Shown here: positions 1 to 7,620 of the stretch, piece by piece
Layout of the letters: each line of letters begins with the position of its first letter
How positions within the stretch are numbered: the first letter of the stretch is position 1
Source of the DNA: JBAZWE01 sp041660545
GTDB taxonomy: Bacteria > Actinomycetota > Thermoleophilia > BMS3ABIN01
DNA: 64,000 bases
Assembly: GCA_041660545.1 (NCBI GenBank)
Contig: JBAZWE010000001.1
Coordinates: 9,831 to 73,830, forward strand
Direction of reading: 5' to 3'
Made by a program: the position numbers and the translations under genes
Notes under the pieces: model-generated
What the model was told of the DNA's origin: nothing
What the model saw: only the letters and a program-made list of their open reading frames with translations
Database searches by the model: none

Positions 1-29
1 TGGCGGCGCAGGCGAAGGCGGCGCTTTAG

Positions 30-464
30 ATGGGGCGGCTGAATTCGGTAAATAAGCTGCTGTTGCTGATGCTGCTCTTGTCATTGGCGGCGGTTGCCGG
101 ATGCGGCGGTGACAGTGGAACCTCCGGCGGCGAAGAGGTGGCGGGCACGCCCATCGAGGCGGGGCTGCCAGGCATAACGCTGCTGAAGCCGGCGGCTTCG
201 GGCGCGGGTGAAGTACCGTCGTTCGCATGGTCGGCGGTGGACGGCGCCGTCACCTACCGCCTGGTGGTTATCGATGCCGACAGCAAGCCGCTGTGGTCCT
301 GGGCGGGCAAGGAGACCAGCGTCAACCTGGGTGGCCTGCCTGACGCGCGGCCTGACGACATATCCGGGCCGGTCATCACCCCGAACAGCAGCTGGAGCGT
401 GGTCGCATTCGGCGCGGACGGCAAGCCGGTAGCCGTGAGCGTGATCCGGCCGGTGTCACCCTGA
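30..464 (+). CDS. Secreted lipoprotein of unknown function
   Basis: The 144-residue product starts with a short positive region, a leucine-rich hydrophobic stretch and a lipobox ending AAVAGC at about residue 25, so it is probably cleaved and lipidated by signal peptidase II. The mature part starts with a Gly/Ser/Thr/Glu linker. It then has a compact region with WSAVDGAVTYRLVV near residue 70, which resembles the start of a fibronectin-III or carbohydrate-binding beta-sandwich, where a Trp lies in the first strands. No catalytic motif is visible. It is followed about 75 bases later by another lipoprotein on the same strand, so the two may be co-transcribed. The function is unknown; the lipoprotein call is firm and the domain guess is weak. 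Confidence 0.75.
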   Translation: MGRLNSVNKLLLLMLLLSLAAVAGCGGDSGTSGGEEVAGTPIEAGLPGITLLKPAASGAGEVPSFAWSAVDGAVTYRLVVIDADSKPLWSWAGKETSVNLGGLPDARPDDISGPVITPNSSWSVVAFGADGKPVAVSVIRPVSP

Positions 465-538
465 CCGGTAAACAGCCGCCGGGTTCCCGAAATGGATTTG
501 CTCAATATCGCAGGGTCGACAAACTTAAAAAGCTTATC

Positions 539-1078
539 TTGTTGTTTGTTATCTGCTCGATCCTGCCAGCGGCGCTGCTGTTCTCAGGCTGTGGTGACAG
601 TCAGGACCAGACGGCAGCCCCGGCGCATAATCAGTCCGCGGCCGCTGACTCAAACACATCATCAAAGACGGCGGCTGCCGGCGCTGGTAGCAGTGCGACC
701 GGAGCGGGAGACTGTTCGGTAGTCGACGGACAGCAGGCGGCGGCGGCGCTGGGCGGCACCTTCGTGGGTTCGAAAGAGATCCCCAACCCGCCAGCCAACC
801 AGGTACACTGCACGCTCAATGTGAAAATCGAGGGCACAGAAAAAGTCTTCGTTATCTGGCAGATGCCGGCCGAGGACTATGCGGATCTGAAGTCTTTTGA
901 AGAGGATCCCGTCACTGACGTCACCGGTGTCGGCGATAAGGCGTTCATCACCTTCCATCCCAACGAGCAGAGATACGACATGGCGGCGGCGAAGGCGGGC
1001 AAGTTCACGGTCGAGGTGACCGGGGACGATCAGGGGCAGGTCAAGCAGCTGGTGAGTCTTATCATCTCGCAGTACTAG
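539..1078 (+). CDS. Secreted lipoprotein of unknown function
   Basis: The product has a hydrophobic leader ending in a lipobox (LLFSGC) and then an Ala/Ser/Thr-rich linker of about 45 residues, typical of a lipoprotein tethered to the membrane by a flexible spacer. The globular part (about residues 60-179) has two cysteines and resembles small extracytoplasmic domains of the DUF3558 type, but I cannot assign a family. The TTG used here lies inside the hydrophobic stretch. The same frame is open upstream and encodes a Lys-rich n-region (DKLKK) without a standard start codon, so the true start is uncertain. Its TAG stop overlaps the stop of the convergent DsbA-like remnant. Confidence 0.65.
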   Translation: MLFVICSILPAALLFSGCGDSQDQTAAPAHNQSAAADSNTSSKTAAAGAGSSATGAGDCSVVDGQQAAAALGGTFVGSKEIPNPPANQVHCTLNVKIEGTEKVFVIWQMPAEDYADLKSFEEDPVTDVTGVGDKAFITFHPNEQRYDMAAAKAGKFTVEVTGDDQGQVKQLVSLIISQY

Positions 1079-1255
1079 ATTTTCAGCGTGGCGATGGCTT
1101 CCTGGAACGCCGCGTACGGCTGGCAGCCGACGATGCGGTGGGTGCCGTTGATGACGTACGTCGGCACGGCGTGGATGTCGAGCATACGGGCGATCTCGTC
1201 CTGGGCTTCGACCTCGGCCCTGAAGCTTCCGTTCTCAGTCTGGCGTTCCATGTCA
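1075..1255 (-). pseudogene. 3' remnant of a DsbA-family (FrnE-like) oxidoreductase
   Basis: Read on the minus strand, this stretch encodes the C-terminal end of a DsbA/FrnE-type thioredoxin-fold protein. It includes the cis-proline strand (AVPTYVIN) and the last helix region (GCQPYAAFQEAI), and ends in TAG. The frame runs a little further upstream (NALCLYPYDMERQ) but meets a TAA about 60 bases before the homologous part. There is no CxxC active-site region, which should lie about 150 residues upstream. It is therefore a truncated fragment at the edge of the accessory island. The family call comes from motif recognition, not a search. Confidence 0.6.
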
Positions 1256-1258
1256 TAG

Positions 1259-1580
1259 GGGTACAGGCATAGCGCGTTACTACTCTCTTCGCGATGGTTT
1301 TTGCGTTAGCTCGTGAACCCCATGCCCTAGGTCGCAAACCTTTCTATACAGGTATAACCCGCAACTTGCGATTGCGCCAGGTACGCTGCCCCGGGCGGGA
1401 CCTCAAACGTTACGACACCGCTAACCCTGGGGAATACCAAACTCGTAACCTGCCTGTTGGCAGAGCCTGAACAAAAGGCGCGTGTTGTTGGTTGTGAAGT
1501 CGAGATTCGCTTAGTGCTCACTTCTCGAAGAGTATGCTCGACTTGCGTGAAACACAAGCGATAAGCTGCAAGCTTACCTC
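1259..1580. other. Gene-poor stretch at the island edge
   Basis: I see no convincing gene here. A 94-codon minus-strand frame (1327-1611) has no recognisable domain, no good ribosome-binding site, and overlaps the better-supported gene at 1581-2033. The stretch holds GCGCGTTA at 1272-1279, GCGTTAGC at 1313-1320 and a TAGGTCGCAAACC-type sequence at about 1328-1340. These resemble motifs at 2350, 3785, 3825 and 6005. Confidence 0.4.
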
Positions 1581-2033
1581 TTACCTCCGCACCGTAGAAC
1601 CGTCGTCGCACTGATAGGTAATAGGTGCCGAAGGATTGGACGGATCCACAAAACCAGAACAGCGGATTGGCGCCGGCCGCTGCGGTTCAGGGTTTACTGG
1701 CGCTTGCGAAGAAGATTCGGTGTAAGATGCTGCCCGTAACGCCGCCTGGCTCGCAGCCTCAGCTTCTCTTGCGGCCTGTATAGCAGCCTCTCTCTCAGCT
1801 CTCTCCTGCGCCTCCATCTCTGCCGCTTTGGCTGCCACGCAAGCCGTCCTTGCGCACTCCTCGAGGATTTCAGCACCTATATTAGTTAGACTGGCAGTCT
1901 GTAACCCATCCATTCCCATCGCGATTTCGGCAGCGGCGTTATTGCTGGCGACGCCAGCATGATATATCCCGAGGAACAACCCCAGCACCACCAGGATCAA
2001 GACGATGAATCCAATTTGCTTACGGCTCCGCAA
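1581..2033 (-). CDS. Single-pass membrane protein with Ala/Glu-rich coiled coil
   Basis: The 150-residue product has a basic N-terminus (RSRKQ), one transmembrane helix (about residues 7-26) and then a long Ala/Glu/Arg-rich heptad-like region (about 60-105) that should form a coiled coil. A Pro/Ser-rich tail ends with two cysteines. I chose the TTG at 2033 because GGGGAGG lies 7 bases before it; the open frame runs upstream to 2198 but that part does not look coding. No family is recognised. It sits on the minus strand in the accessory island and may be a membrane-anchored accessory protein of it. Confidence 0.5.
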   Translation of the reverse strand: MRSRKQIGFIVLILVVLGLFLGIYHAGVASNNAAAEIAMGMDGLQTASLTNIGAEILEECARTACVAAKAAEMEAQERAEREAAIQAAREAEAASQAALRAASYTESSSQAPVNPEPQRPAPIRCSGFVDPSNPSAPITYQCDDGSTVRR

Positions 2034-2430
2034 ACAATGACCTCCCCAGATGAATAGGAACGGTAGCTTCCCAATGCGGTTTACATAATTGCATGATAAT
2101 AATAATGTTAAATAGGCATTTATGTCAATTGATTGAGAGGAAGTCCGTATCTTCGAAGCCCAACGGCATTGATGGCACGGCCTCAACTCTTTGCTCACTT
2201 CAAGGCCTTCCGTGAGCTTCTTCTGGTCTGAATTATTCTTCTGTGTGTCGCCGGATGTGTCGCCGGAGTCAGAGGGACCAACTATGGTGGTTGCAGAAGT
2301 GTCATAATGCTGGTCGGAAAGCGGGATGGAGGTGAGGTGAGTTAATAGGGCGCGTTAGGGTGGCGAGCCCAGGGAAATCAATGGTGAAGTTTAAAGTAAC
2401 AAGATTAGGTGGATATATTGAATGTCGATC
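2034..2430. other. Gene-free spacer with short repeats
   Basis: There is no supported gene in this AT-rich spacer. It contains two tandem copies of GTGTCGCCGGA (2245-2267, 12-base period). It also contains one copy of the island-border motif GCGCGTTAGGGT at 2350-2361. The minus-strand genes on either side read toward lower coordinates, so this is the upstream region of the coiled-coil gene and the downstream region of the HEAT-repeat gene. Confidence 0.4.
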
Positions 2431-3627
2431 TTACAGAGAATCAGGAACAGGCGGGATTATCGTATCCAAGGCCTCCTGCGCTTTTTCACGAACTACGGGA
2501 TTATCATCGCGAACGGCTTTCGAGAGAGATCCTGCGGCGGGAACTCCTATAGTGACAAGTATGCTTTTGACCTCTTCTCGAAAAAATTCATCATTGTCTG
2601 ATAAAGCTTCGACTAGAGGTTCTACACTAAAAGTACCCATCCTAGTCAAAGATTTTTTGGCCGCAATCACCACCGCGCTGTCTGAGTCATTCCTCATGCA
2701 ATTAATGACATATGGAATGGTCTCTGTTTCCCGGATTTCTCCTAACGCCTTACACGCCCCAACCCGTACTCTAGCGCTTTCGTTGGAAAGGGCTGCTATT
2801 AGCGGATCGATGGAGGCTGGTTTATTCTCAATCAATTTTCGGAGCGCGTCCTGGTAAGAACAATCGTCAATTTCCTTGAAACTCGAGATTAGATTATCAA
2901 AATAGTGTTCATCATATTTTAGGATCTCTCTCCAAGCTTCGTTCGTTCGCACATAGTTGCGGTTATAGGCGATGTTGTAAACAATTTTAGCGTTCCAGAC
3001 AGTTGAGACGGCAACTATTACGGAGGCAATTGTAAAGGGCAAATGATTAAACAGTAGTGCTTTAAATGAAAAAATAGCACCGGAAAAAAAAGTACCATAA
3101 CTAAGAGCGAGGCAAAGTAAGGCCAGGCCAAAAAAAGTACTAAAGGTCATCAACGTGTAACTATTGCTTTTAAAGACCTCACGAAGCCTTTTAAGTCTAT
3201 GAGCTTCCCTAATCGCTGCGTGGCCGGATGTATCGATCAACTGAAAAGACAATTCGTGTCGCTTCTGCTTCTCGCGAAATTCGGCAATGGCGTTTTCCCA
3301 GCCCAGGAAATTTCTCACTGCCCATGGCTTAGTAACAGCATTTTCCAAAAGACGAAAGTAACCGACCAGCCTGATTATCGTGATAGATTTATCAAAGAAT
3401 ATCCACCAGAAAGGAATGATGATGGTCAATGGGAATAAATAAATAATCCCTGGAGATATAAGATCGGTCAAGGTACCGTATTTACTACCGAGGCCGAGAA
3501 GCACGCCTGTTGCTGTGACCGAGAAGGTAAGGAATGTGACCTGACATTTCTTCAGATCCCGCAGCTCTTGTCGCAAAGCATTGTATTCTACGAAGACAAG
3601 TTCCCTATCTATCATAATTATGCTCAC
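2431..3627 (-). CDS. Membrane protein with C-terminal HEAT repeats
   Basis: The 398-residue protein has a short cytoplasmic N-terminal helix. Two hydrophobic segments follow at about residues 30-75 and two more at about 165-215, giving roughly four transmembrane helices. From about residue 265 it carries HEAT or PBS-lyase-like repeats: paired helices with RVRVGACKALGEI, AVVIAAKKSLTRMG and FREEVKSILVTIG cores at a period of about 31 residues. Such repeats form protein-binding solenoids, so it may be a membrane scaffold or sensor. There is no catalytic motif. Its codon usage and base composition are AT-rich compared with the housekeeping genes, as for the neighbouring toxin-antitoxin pair, which suggests acquisition. 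ATG 3615 is an alternative start. Confidence 0.65.
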   Translation of the reverse strand: MSIIMIDRELVFVEYNALRQELRDLKKCQVTFLTFSVTATGVLLGLGSKYGTLTDLISPGIIYLFPLTIIIPFWWIFFDKSITIIRLVGYFRLLENAVTKPWAVRNFLGWENAIAEFREKQKRHELSFQLIDTSGHAAIREAHRLKRLREVFKSNSYTLMTFSTFFGLALLCLALSYGTFFSGAIFSFKALLFNHLPFTIASVIVAVSTVWNAKIVYNIAYNRNYVRTNEAWREILKYDEHYFDNLISSFKEIDDCSYQDALRKLIENKPASIDPLIAALSNESARVRVGACKALGEIRETETIPYVINCMRNDSDSAVVIAAKKSLTRMGTFSVEPLVEALSDNDEFFREEVKSILVTIGVPAAGSLSKAVRDDNPVVREKAQEALDTIIPPVPDSL

Positions 3628-4017
3628 TGTGCATACAGGGTACCCTTTGATAAAGAAGCAGAATGTGAATCAAACGAATTTAATGCTATTAAAGGAAATA
3701 TAAATTGTCAATCATCCAACAAAAGGATACTGAAAGAAATTGTGGGATAGTACTTAGTAAACGCGTCAGGCTGTGAACCCACCCCGTTAGGGTATAGGCA
3801 CAGCGGTTCAGCGCTTTTTCCCCGGTTAGGGTCGCAAGCCAAGTGGTCATTTGATTGGGGTTCGCCAAGGCAAGAGTATAATTCCAAGCGGCCTATAGAT
3901 TCTTTGAGGGGGGCGGGTGCAAATTTACAAATGGATTGTAATATTGGTCTGCAATATTGCAAAATGAATTAATAAATTCTAGCCACTTATTGTAAGCGGC
4001 CAATTTGAAGGAAACTA
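3628..4017. other. Gene-free stretch between HEAT gene and AbiE-like operon
   Basis: This stretch holds no convincing gene. It contains CGTTAGGGTATAGG at 3785-3798 and GGTTAGGGT at 3824-3832, two more copies of the island-border motif. The second is followed by CGCAAGCC, matching CGCAAACC near 1333. Its right end leads into the promoter of the toxin-antitoxin operon. Confidence 0.4.
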
Positions 4018-4090
4018 TTGCGTCGCGTTGAAATGTTTCCTATAATGATAATGTTTCCCATATGGGAAACAGATAAATAATAGGAAACAT
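4018..4090 (+). promoter_or_regulatory. Promoter and nested operators of the AbiE-like operon
   Basis: A near-consensus promoter is visible: TTGCGT (4018-4023), 17 bases, TATAAT (4041-4046). Three operator elements surround it. ATGTTTCCTAT (4033-4043) overlaps the -10 box. A perfect 18-base palindrome, GTTTCCCATATGGGAAAC, spans 4053-4070. ATAGGAAACAT (4080-4090) is the exact inverse of the first and covers the ribosome-binding site AGGA just before the ATG. All share a TTTCC/GGAAA core. AbiEi-type antitoxins are known to repress their own promoters by binding inverted repeats, so this is probably an autoregulatory operator. Confidence 0.75.
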
Positions 4091-5155
4091 ATGCTTAGCG
4101 AAAAAGACATTATTGAACGTATAAAGCTAGACGCACAGGCACTTATTCCGGTGGATTGGGCTCGCCTTGAGATTGACAAAACATTTCACCGACCTGCTTC
4201 GGTCAAAGCGGATCTGATTTTTAAGTTATCAACGAATAATGAGTCCGTTCACATGTTGGCAGAGGTCATTGCCAGATCCGCACGCGCAGTCTTCATGAAT
4301 AAAATCGATCAGGTCAGGAAGTCAGCGAACCTGTGTGGCGCTCTTCCGCTAATAGTCGCACCTTATTTGAACGCGGAAGAAAGATCTCTATGCCACGACC
4401 ACCAAGTTTTTTTCCTGGATCTTTCAGGTAATCAATGGATTTCATTCGAAGGATTCTTAATCGAGCGCGAGGGCTTTGTGAATCAGTTTCCGGAGACGAG
4501 GGGAGAAAGAAATCCGTTTGCTGATAAGGCATCGCTTATCATCCGGGAGCTGATCGCAAATTATGGTGAAATGCGCGGCGTGCGGGAGTTGGCTGAACTT
4601 CTCAATCTGAGCCCGGGCTTTGTTTCAAAGATAGCAGCCGAGCTGGAAGAACGCAGTTACGTCCTCAAATCGCTGGACGGTTTGCGGCTAATAAATCCCA
4701 AAGAGCTGATAACCGACTGGGTGAGTCACTATAACATCAGGAATAACAGGCAGCAGAGATACTTTTTACCGGTAATCAGCACTGAAGAGGTTTTGAAAAG
4801 GATCAGAGAGTTGGACCTTCCAGAATCAGGATATGCACTTTCAGTTCAGGCCGGGGCGAGCCTCATTCATAGATATGCTGCATATGATGTGGTTCACATC
4901 TATGTGTCGGATGATGAAATGCAAAATCGGTTTTTAAAACCCCTTCAACTGCAGTCGGTTGAGCGTGGCGAAAATGTCATCCTGATGAAACCAAAATATA
5001 TTAATTCTGTGTTCTACGGGTCCAGGAAAAAAAGTGGTCTTAACGTTGTATCCGATCTTCAGCTTTATCTGGACCTTTACCATTACCCAAAGCGCGGACG
5101 CGAGCAGGCGGAAAAAATTTATGAACTTAATCTTGCGCCGAAATTTAAGGATTAG
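4091..5155 (+). CDS. AbiEi-like antitoxin and repressor (type IV toxin-antitoxin)
   Basis: The 354-residue product has an N-terminal alpha/beta region (about 1-145) like those in front of AbiEi-type winged helices, with a strand-rich LPLIVAPYL...FFLDLSGNQW core. A winged helix-turn-helix follows at about 150-215 (ADKASLIIRELIANYG, VRELAELLNLSPGFVSKIAAELEE), then a C-terminal domain of about 140 residues. This layout and the downstream nucleotidyltransferase match type IV systems, where the antitoxin counteracts the toxin without forming a stable complex and also represses the operon. The stop is 3 bases from the next ATG. Family membership is from motif and context. Confidence 0.7.
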   Translation: MLSEKDIIERIKLDAQALIPVDWARLEIDKTFHRPASVKADLIFKLSTNNESVHMLAEVIARSARAVFMNKIDQVRKSANLCGALPLIVAPYLNAEERSLCHDHQVFFLDLSGNQWISFEGFLIEREGFVNQFPETRGERNPFADKASLIIRELIANYGEMRGVRELAELLNLSPGFVSKIAAELEERSYVLKSLDGLRLINPKELITDWVSHYNIRNNRQQRYFLPVISTEEVLKRIRELDLPESGYALSVQAGASLIHRYAAYDVVHIYVSDDEMQNRFLKPLQLQSVERGENVILMKPKYINSVFYGSRKKSGLNVVSDLQLYLDLYHYPKRGREQAEKIYELNLAPKFKD

Positions 5156-5158
5156 ACG

Positions 5159-5986
5159 ATGGCTGACCAACAAATCGAAGCCCTGCTCCGGGCACTGATA
5201 CCGATACGATCGTATCTAACTGACGGTACCCTTGTTATTTGTGGAGGATGGGTTCCGATTATCTTTCAACGATATATTATTTCGGAGGAAGGGCAGCCTG
5301 CTTTGCACACGGCAGATGTTGATGTTGTGGTCGCAAAAAGTCTGGCTTATGAAAAACGTCCCAGCTTGCGGCGTCTCCTGCTAGTAGATGGTTTTATAGA
5401 AGATATTGTTGGTGATGCGAATCCGCCCGCATCATGTTTTAGAAAAGAGGTAGGGGAGGTTAAGATCGAATTGGAGTTTCTGACTCCGCTCAGTGGCGCA
5501 CGGGACCATGAAACAAAAAAAATTCAGGAGGATCTTTCAGCACAGGCATTACGTTACAGCGATCTTCTGCTTGAGGACCCCATGCCCGTAAGAATCGTTG
5601 AGGTAATAGATGAGGTCGCAGAAGAATTCGAATTCTTCGTTCCCAGGCCGGCAGCTTTTATTTTCCAGAAAGGCCTGGCCGTTGTGAAACGAAAGGATCG
5701 ACTAAAAAAAGCCAAAGATCTCTACTATATATTTGATGTACTTGCTGGCTATCCAGGATTCGCCAGTGAGATTGAAAAAGGAATGCATAAGTTCAAACAG
5801 GACCGATCCTCCTGGTTCAGCCGGTTTGTAAATAACCTGACTGAATATTTCCTCGATGATGGAGCGACTGGACCGGGGATGATAGCAGAGCAACGACCTG
5901 CAGGTGCCTATCAAACACTCAACGATGCCCAACTGGAACAGTATTGTCGGCGCGTCATAGCTGAATTTATAAGAAGCGTTTCTTGA
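5159..5986 (+). CDS. Nucleotidyltransferase-fold toxin (AbiEii-like)
   Basis: The 275-residue product carries a DNA polymerase beta-type nucleotidyltransferase signature. CGGWVPIIFQRY at about residue 23 stands for the GGxxL/W motif. TADVDVVV at about 45 supplies the DxD pair that would hold metal and nucleotide. KIELEFL at about 102 is a candidate third acidic strand. AbiEii and related MenT toxins transfer nucleotides, in MenT3 to tRNA acceptor ends; the target here is unknown. The helical C-terminal half contains KGLAVVKRKDRLKKAKDLYYIF, resembling the Lys/Asp pattern conserved in this superfamily. It follows the antitoxin by 3 bases. Its best-supported role is the toxin of a type IV module that may act in phage defence. 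Confidence 0.7.
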   Translation: MADQQIEALLRALIPIRSYLTDGTLVICGGWVPIIFQRYIISEEGQPALHTADVDVVVAKSLAYEKRPSLRRLLLVDGFIEDIVGDANPPASCFRKEVGEVKIELEFLTPLSGARDHETKKIQEDLSAQALRYSDLLLEDPMPVRIVEVIDEVAEEFEFFVPRPAAFIFQKGLAVVKRKDRLKKAKDLYYIFDVLAGYPGFASEIEKGMHKFKQDRSSWFSRFVNNLTEYFLDDGATGPGMIAEQRPAGAYQTLNDAQLEQYCRRVIAEFIRSVS

Positions 5987-6086
5987 TGTGATAGTAAACT
6001 GCGAGCGCGTTAGGGTATAGGACTAATTGTTAGGCCGTACACCCGCTTAGATAAAGGAAAAATTGAATATTGCCAGGAAAAGAAAT

Positions 6087-6126
6087 TGGCCCCTCATTGC
6101 CCGAAGATCAGGCAAATAAGGGGCCA
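6087..6126 (-). terminator. Terminator downstream of tRNA-Leu
   Basis: An imperfect inverted repeat, TGGCCCCT...AGGGGCCA with additional TTGCC/GGCAA pairing inside it, lies 9 bases past the tRNA 3' end on the minus strand. It is followed on that strand by a T-rich tract (AATTTCTTTT). It fits a Rho-independent terminator for the tRNA. Confidence 0.7.
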
Positions 6127-6135
6127 TAATAATTC

Positions 6136-6223
6136 TGGTGTCGGAGGCCGGACTTGAACCGGCATGAGCCTGAGCTCACTAGGCCCTCAACCTAGCGCGT
6201 CTACCAAATTCCGCCACTCCGAC
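6136..6223 (-). tRNA. tRNA-Leu (anticodon GAG)
   Basis: The minus strand folds into a complete class II tRNA. The acceptor stem is GTCGGAG/CTCCGAC, the D-arm has the TGGT loop sequence, and the anticodon arm is CTAGG-TTGAGGG-CCTAG with GAG in place. A long variable arm is present, the T-arm contains GGTTCAAGTCC, and CCA is encoded. It reads the Leu codons CUC and CUU. Its 3' end faces the accessory island. Confidence 0.95.
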
Positions 6224-6727
6224 GAGGGATGGTTGGGCTTATTGCCCGAGATTGAATTATAGGTAAAGCGCCTGCAGTGAGCAAGACGGGCTGATGTAGT
6301 AGACGTCTCGGCTTGTTTTGGCCTCCTGGCCAATGCTCAGCCTTGAGAGGAATAGAGCCGAAATCGATCTCGGACTCTGTAGATACTTGAAAAACTCTCA
6401 ACATTATCGAGAGAAATTGCCTGGTCGCAGAACGCGGCAATATTCATCAAATGCAAAGACCCACTCCAGCGAGAATTCTATATTAGGATGACACACAAGT
6501 TTGGATGAACCCATAACATCCTCATCCACCACATCGACAACCAGACATACGAAAAAACTCTGCTGAATCAGGTCAATTTTATAAGACGCTGCCAAAGAAA
6601 TTGCGTAATCAGGCCAAGCTCGCTGTACGTGATGAGTATACGTTCGATTTCCTGGAGTTGGGCGAGGACCATGGTGAACGGGAGTTCGAGCGGGCCATTG
6701 TCTACAGACTTACGACTCACAGACTCA
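6224..6727. other. Stretch without a firm gene between tRNA-Leu and higA
   Basis: I see no gene I can defend. A minus-strand frame at 6404-6595 (63 codons, TTG start) encodes a hydrophobic-plus-acidic sequence (FFVCLVVDVVDEDVMG) that reads somewhat like protein. It could be a decayed or partial gene, but has no recognisable family or good ribosome-binding site. The rest looks non-coding. Confidence 0.3.
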
Positions 6728-7036
6728 CTAAACGGCTTCAGAACGCTTTATTACCTCTTGTTCGAGTCGGTCGCCCAGCGTGTCAGTTGCGACATCCAGG
6801 TCGTACTCGTTCTGAAGTCCAAGCCAGAATTGAGCGGAAGAGCCGAAATACTTTGCCAGCCTGAGCGCGGTGTCGGCCGTAATGCGGCGTTTTCCAAGGA
6901 CGATTTCATTTATGCGGCGTGGAGGCACACCGATGTTCAGTGCTAATCGGTTCTGGCTTAAGTCCATTGGTTTCAGGAACTCTTCCAGCAACACTTCTCC
7001 CGGATGAACAGATTTGAGTTTGTTCTTTTTTGCCAT
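6728..7036 (-). CDS. higA: HigA-family antitoxin
   Basis: The 102-residue protein is a classical HigA: HPGEVLLEEFLKPMDLSQNRLALNIGVPPRRINEIVLGKRRITADTALRL holds the Xre-type helix-turn-helix, then AKYFGSSAQFWLGLQNEYDL marks the HigA/VapI branch. It should bind and neutralise the ribosome-dependent mRNA interferase encoded just upstream and co-repress the operon. The toxin-first gene order is usual for HigBA. The gap to the toxin stop is only 12 bases. Assignment is firm from the full-length motif match. Confidence 0.93.
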   Translation of the reverse strand: MAKKNKLKSVHPGEVLLEEFLKPMDLSQNRLALNIGVPPRRINEIVLGKRRITADTALRLAKYFGSSAQFWLGLQNEYDLDVATDTLGDRLEQEVIKRSEAV

Positions 7037-7048
7037 TTCCAGATTCCC

Positions 7049-7330
7049 TTAATGATAGTCAGTGATTTCGACCTCGTGTGCGTCCCCGGTCATCCAGATA
7101 AAGCAGATCCGCCATTGATCGTTAATGCGAATACTGTACTGACCCTGGCGGCGTCCGCGCAATTTCTCCAGACGATTCGCTGGCGGAACACGCAGATCAT
7201 TCAGGTTTACGGCATTATTCAACATGCGCAATTTCCGCAGCGCAATCTCCTGAATATTCCCAGGAAGTCTCAACGAACCCTGCCGGGAATATATCTTCCT
7301 GGTTTCCCTGTCTTTAAATGATCTGATCAT
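7049..7330 (-). CDS. higB: HigB/RelE-family toxin
   Basis: The 93-residue product begins MIRSFKDRETRKIY and contains the family hallmarks IQEIALRKLRMLNNA, LRVPPANRLEKLRG and the C-terminal SIRINDQWRICFIW...DVEITDYH-like strands. HigB cuts mRNA on translating ribosomes. The length is normal and no key region is missing, so it is probably active. On the minus strand a TTGACG box (7354-7359) and TATAGT (7333-7338) lie just upstream with a short 15-base spacing, and TAACG/CGTTA inverted repeats overlap them. This suggests a tightly autorepressed promoter with almost no leader. Confidence 0.9.
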   Translation of the reverse strand: MIRSFKDRETRKIYSRQGSLRLPGNIQEIALRKLRMLNNAVNLNDLRVPPANRLEKLRGRRQGQYSIRINDQWRICFIWMTGDAHEVEITDYH

Positions 7331-7620
7331 AGACTATAACGTACCGCGTTTAACGTCAAGCGTTATAAAATCCAGGCAACAGAGGAGTTTATGAAGCAGG
7401 AGCGGCGGAGAAGGGAAGAACATATTATATAGGAAAATTATCATGTCGCCAATAATGTATACGTATGCCCGGCGGTCAGTTGTCTGTTCCGAAACAGGTG
7501 GCATTGCTGATGGGAGAAGCCTGGCCGCCGGCGGTTTTATCCGGGCGGATGGAAGAACAGGCCGGGTATCCACAACCTCAATCGGAAGGATGTTTTCCCT
7601 CCGGGCGGGAATAACCGCTT

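Noticed and set aside
3708..3962. 84-codon minus-strand frame in the island spacer
   Set aside because: Lies over the repeated GTTAGGG motifs, has no ribosome-binding site and no domain.
1259..6035. A true integron cassette array
   Set aside because: The GTTAGGG/GTTAGGC cores are suggestive, but the genes point in different directions, no integrase is present, and I could not pair left and right attC cores into a typical palindrome.
6136..6223. tRNA-Leu as an integration site for the island
   Set aside because: Its 3' end faces the island, but I found no second copy of the tRNA 3' sequence near 1075-1340, and the tRNA terminator is intact.
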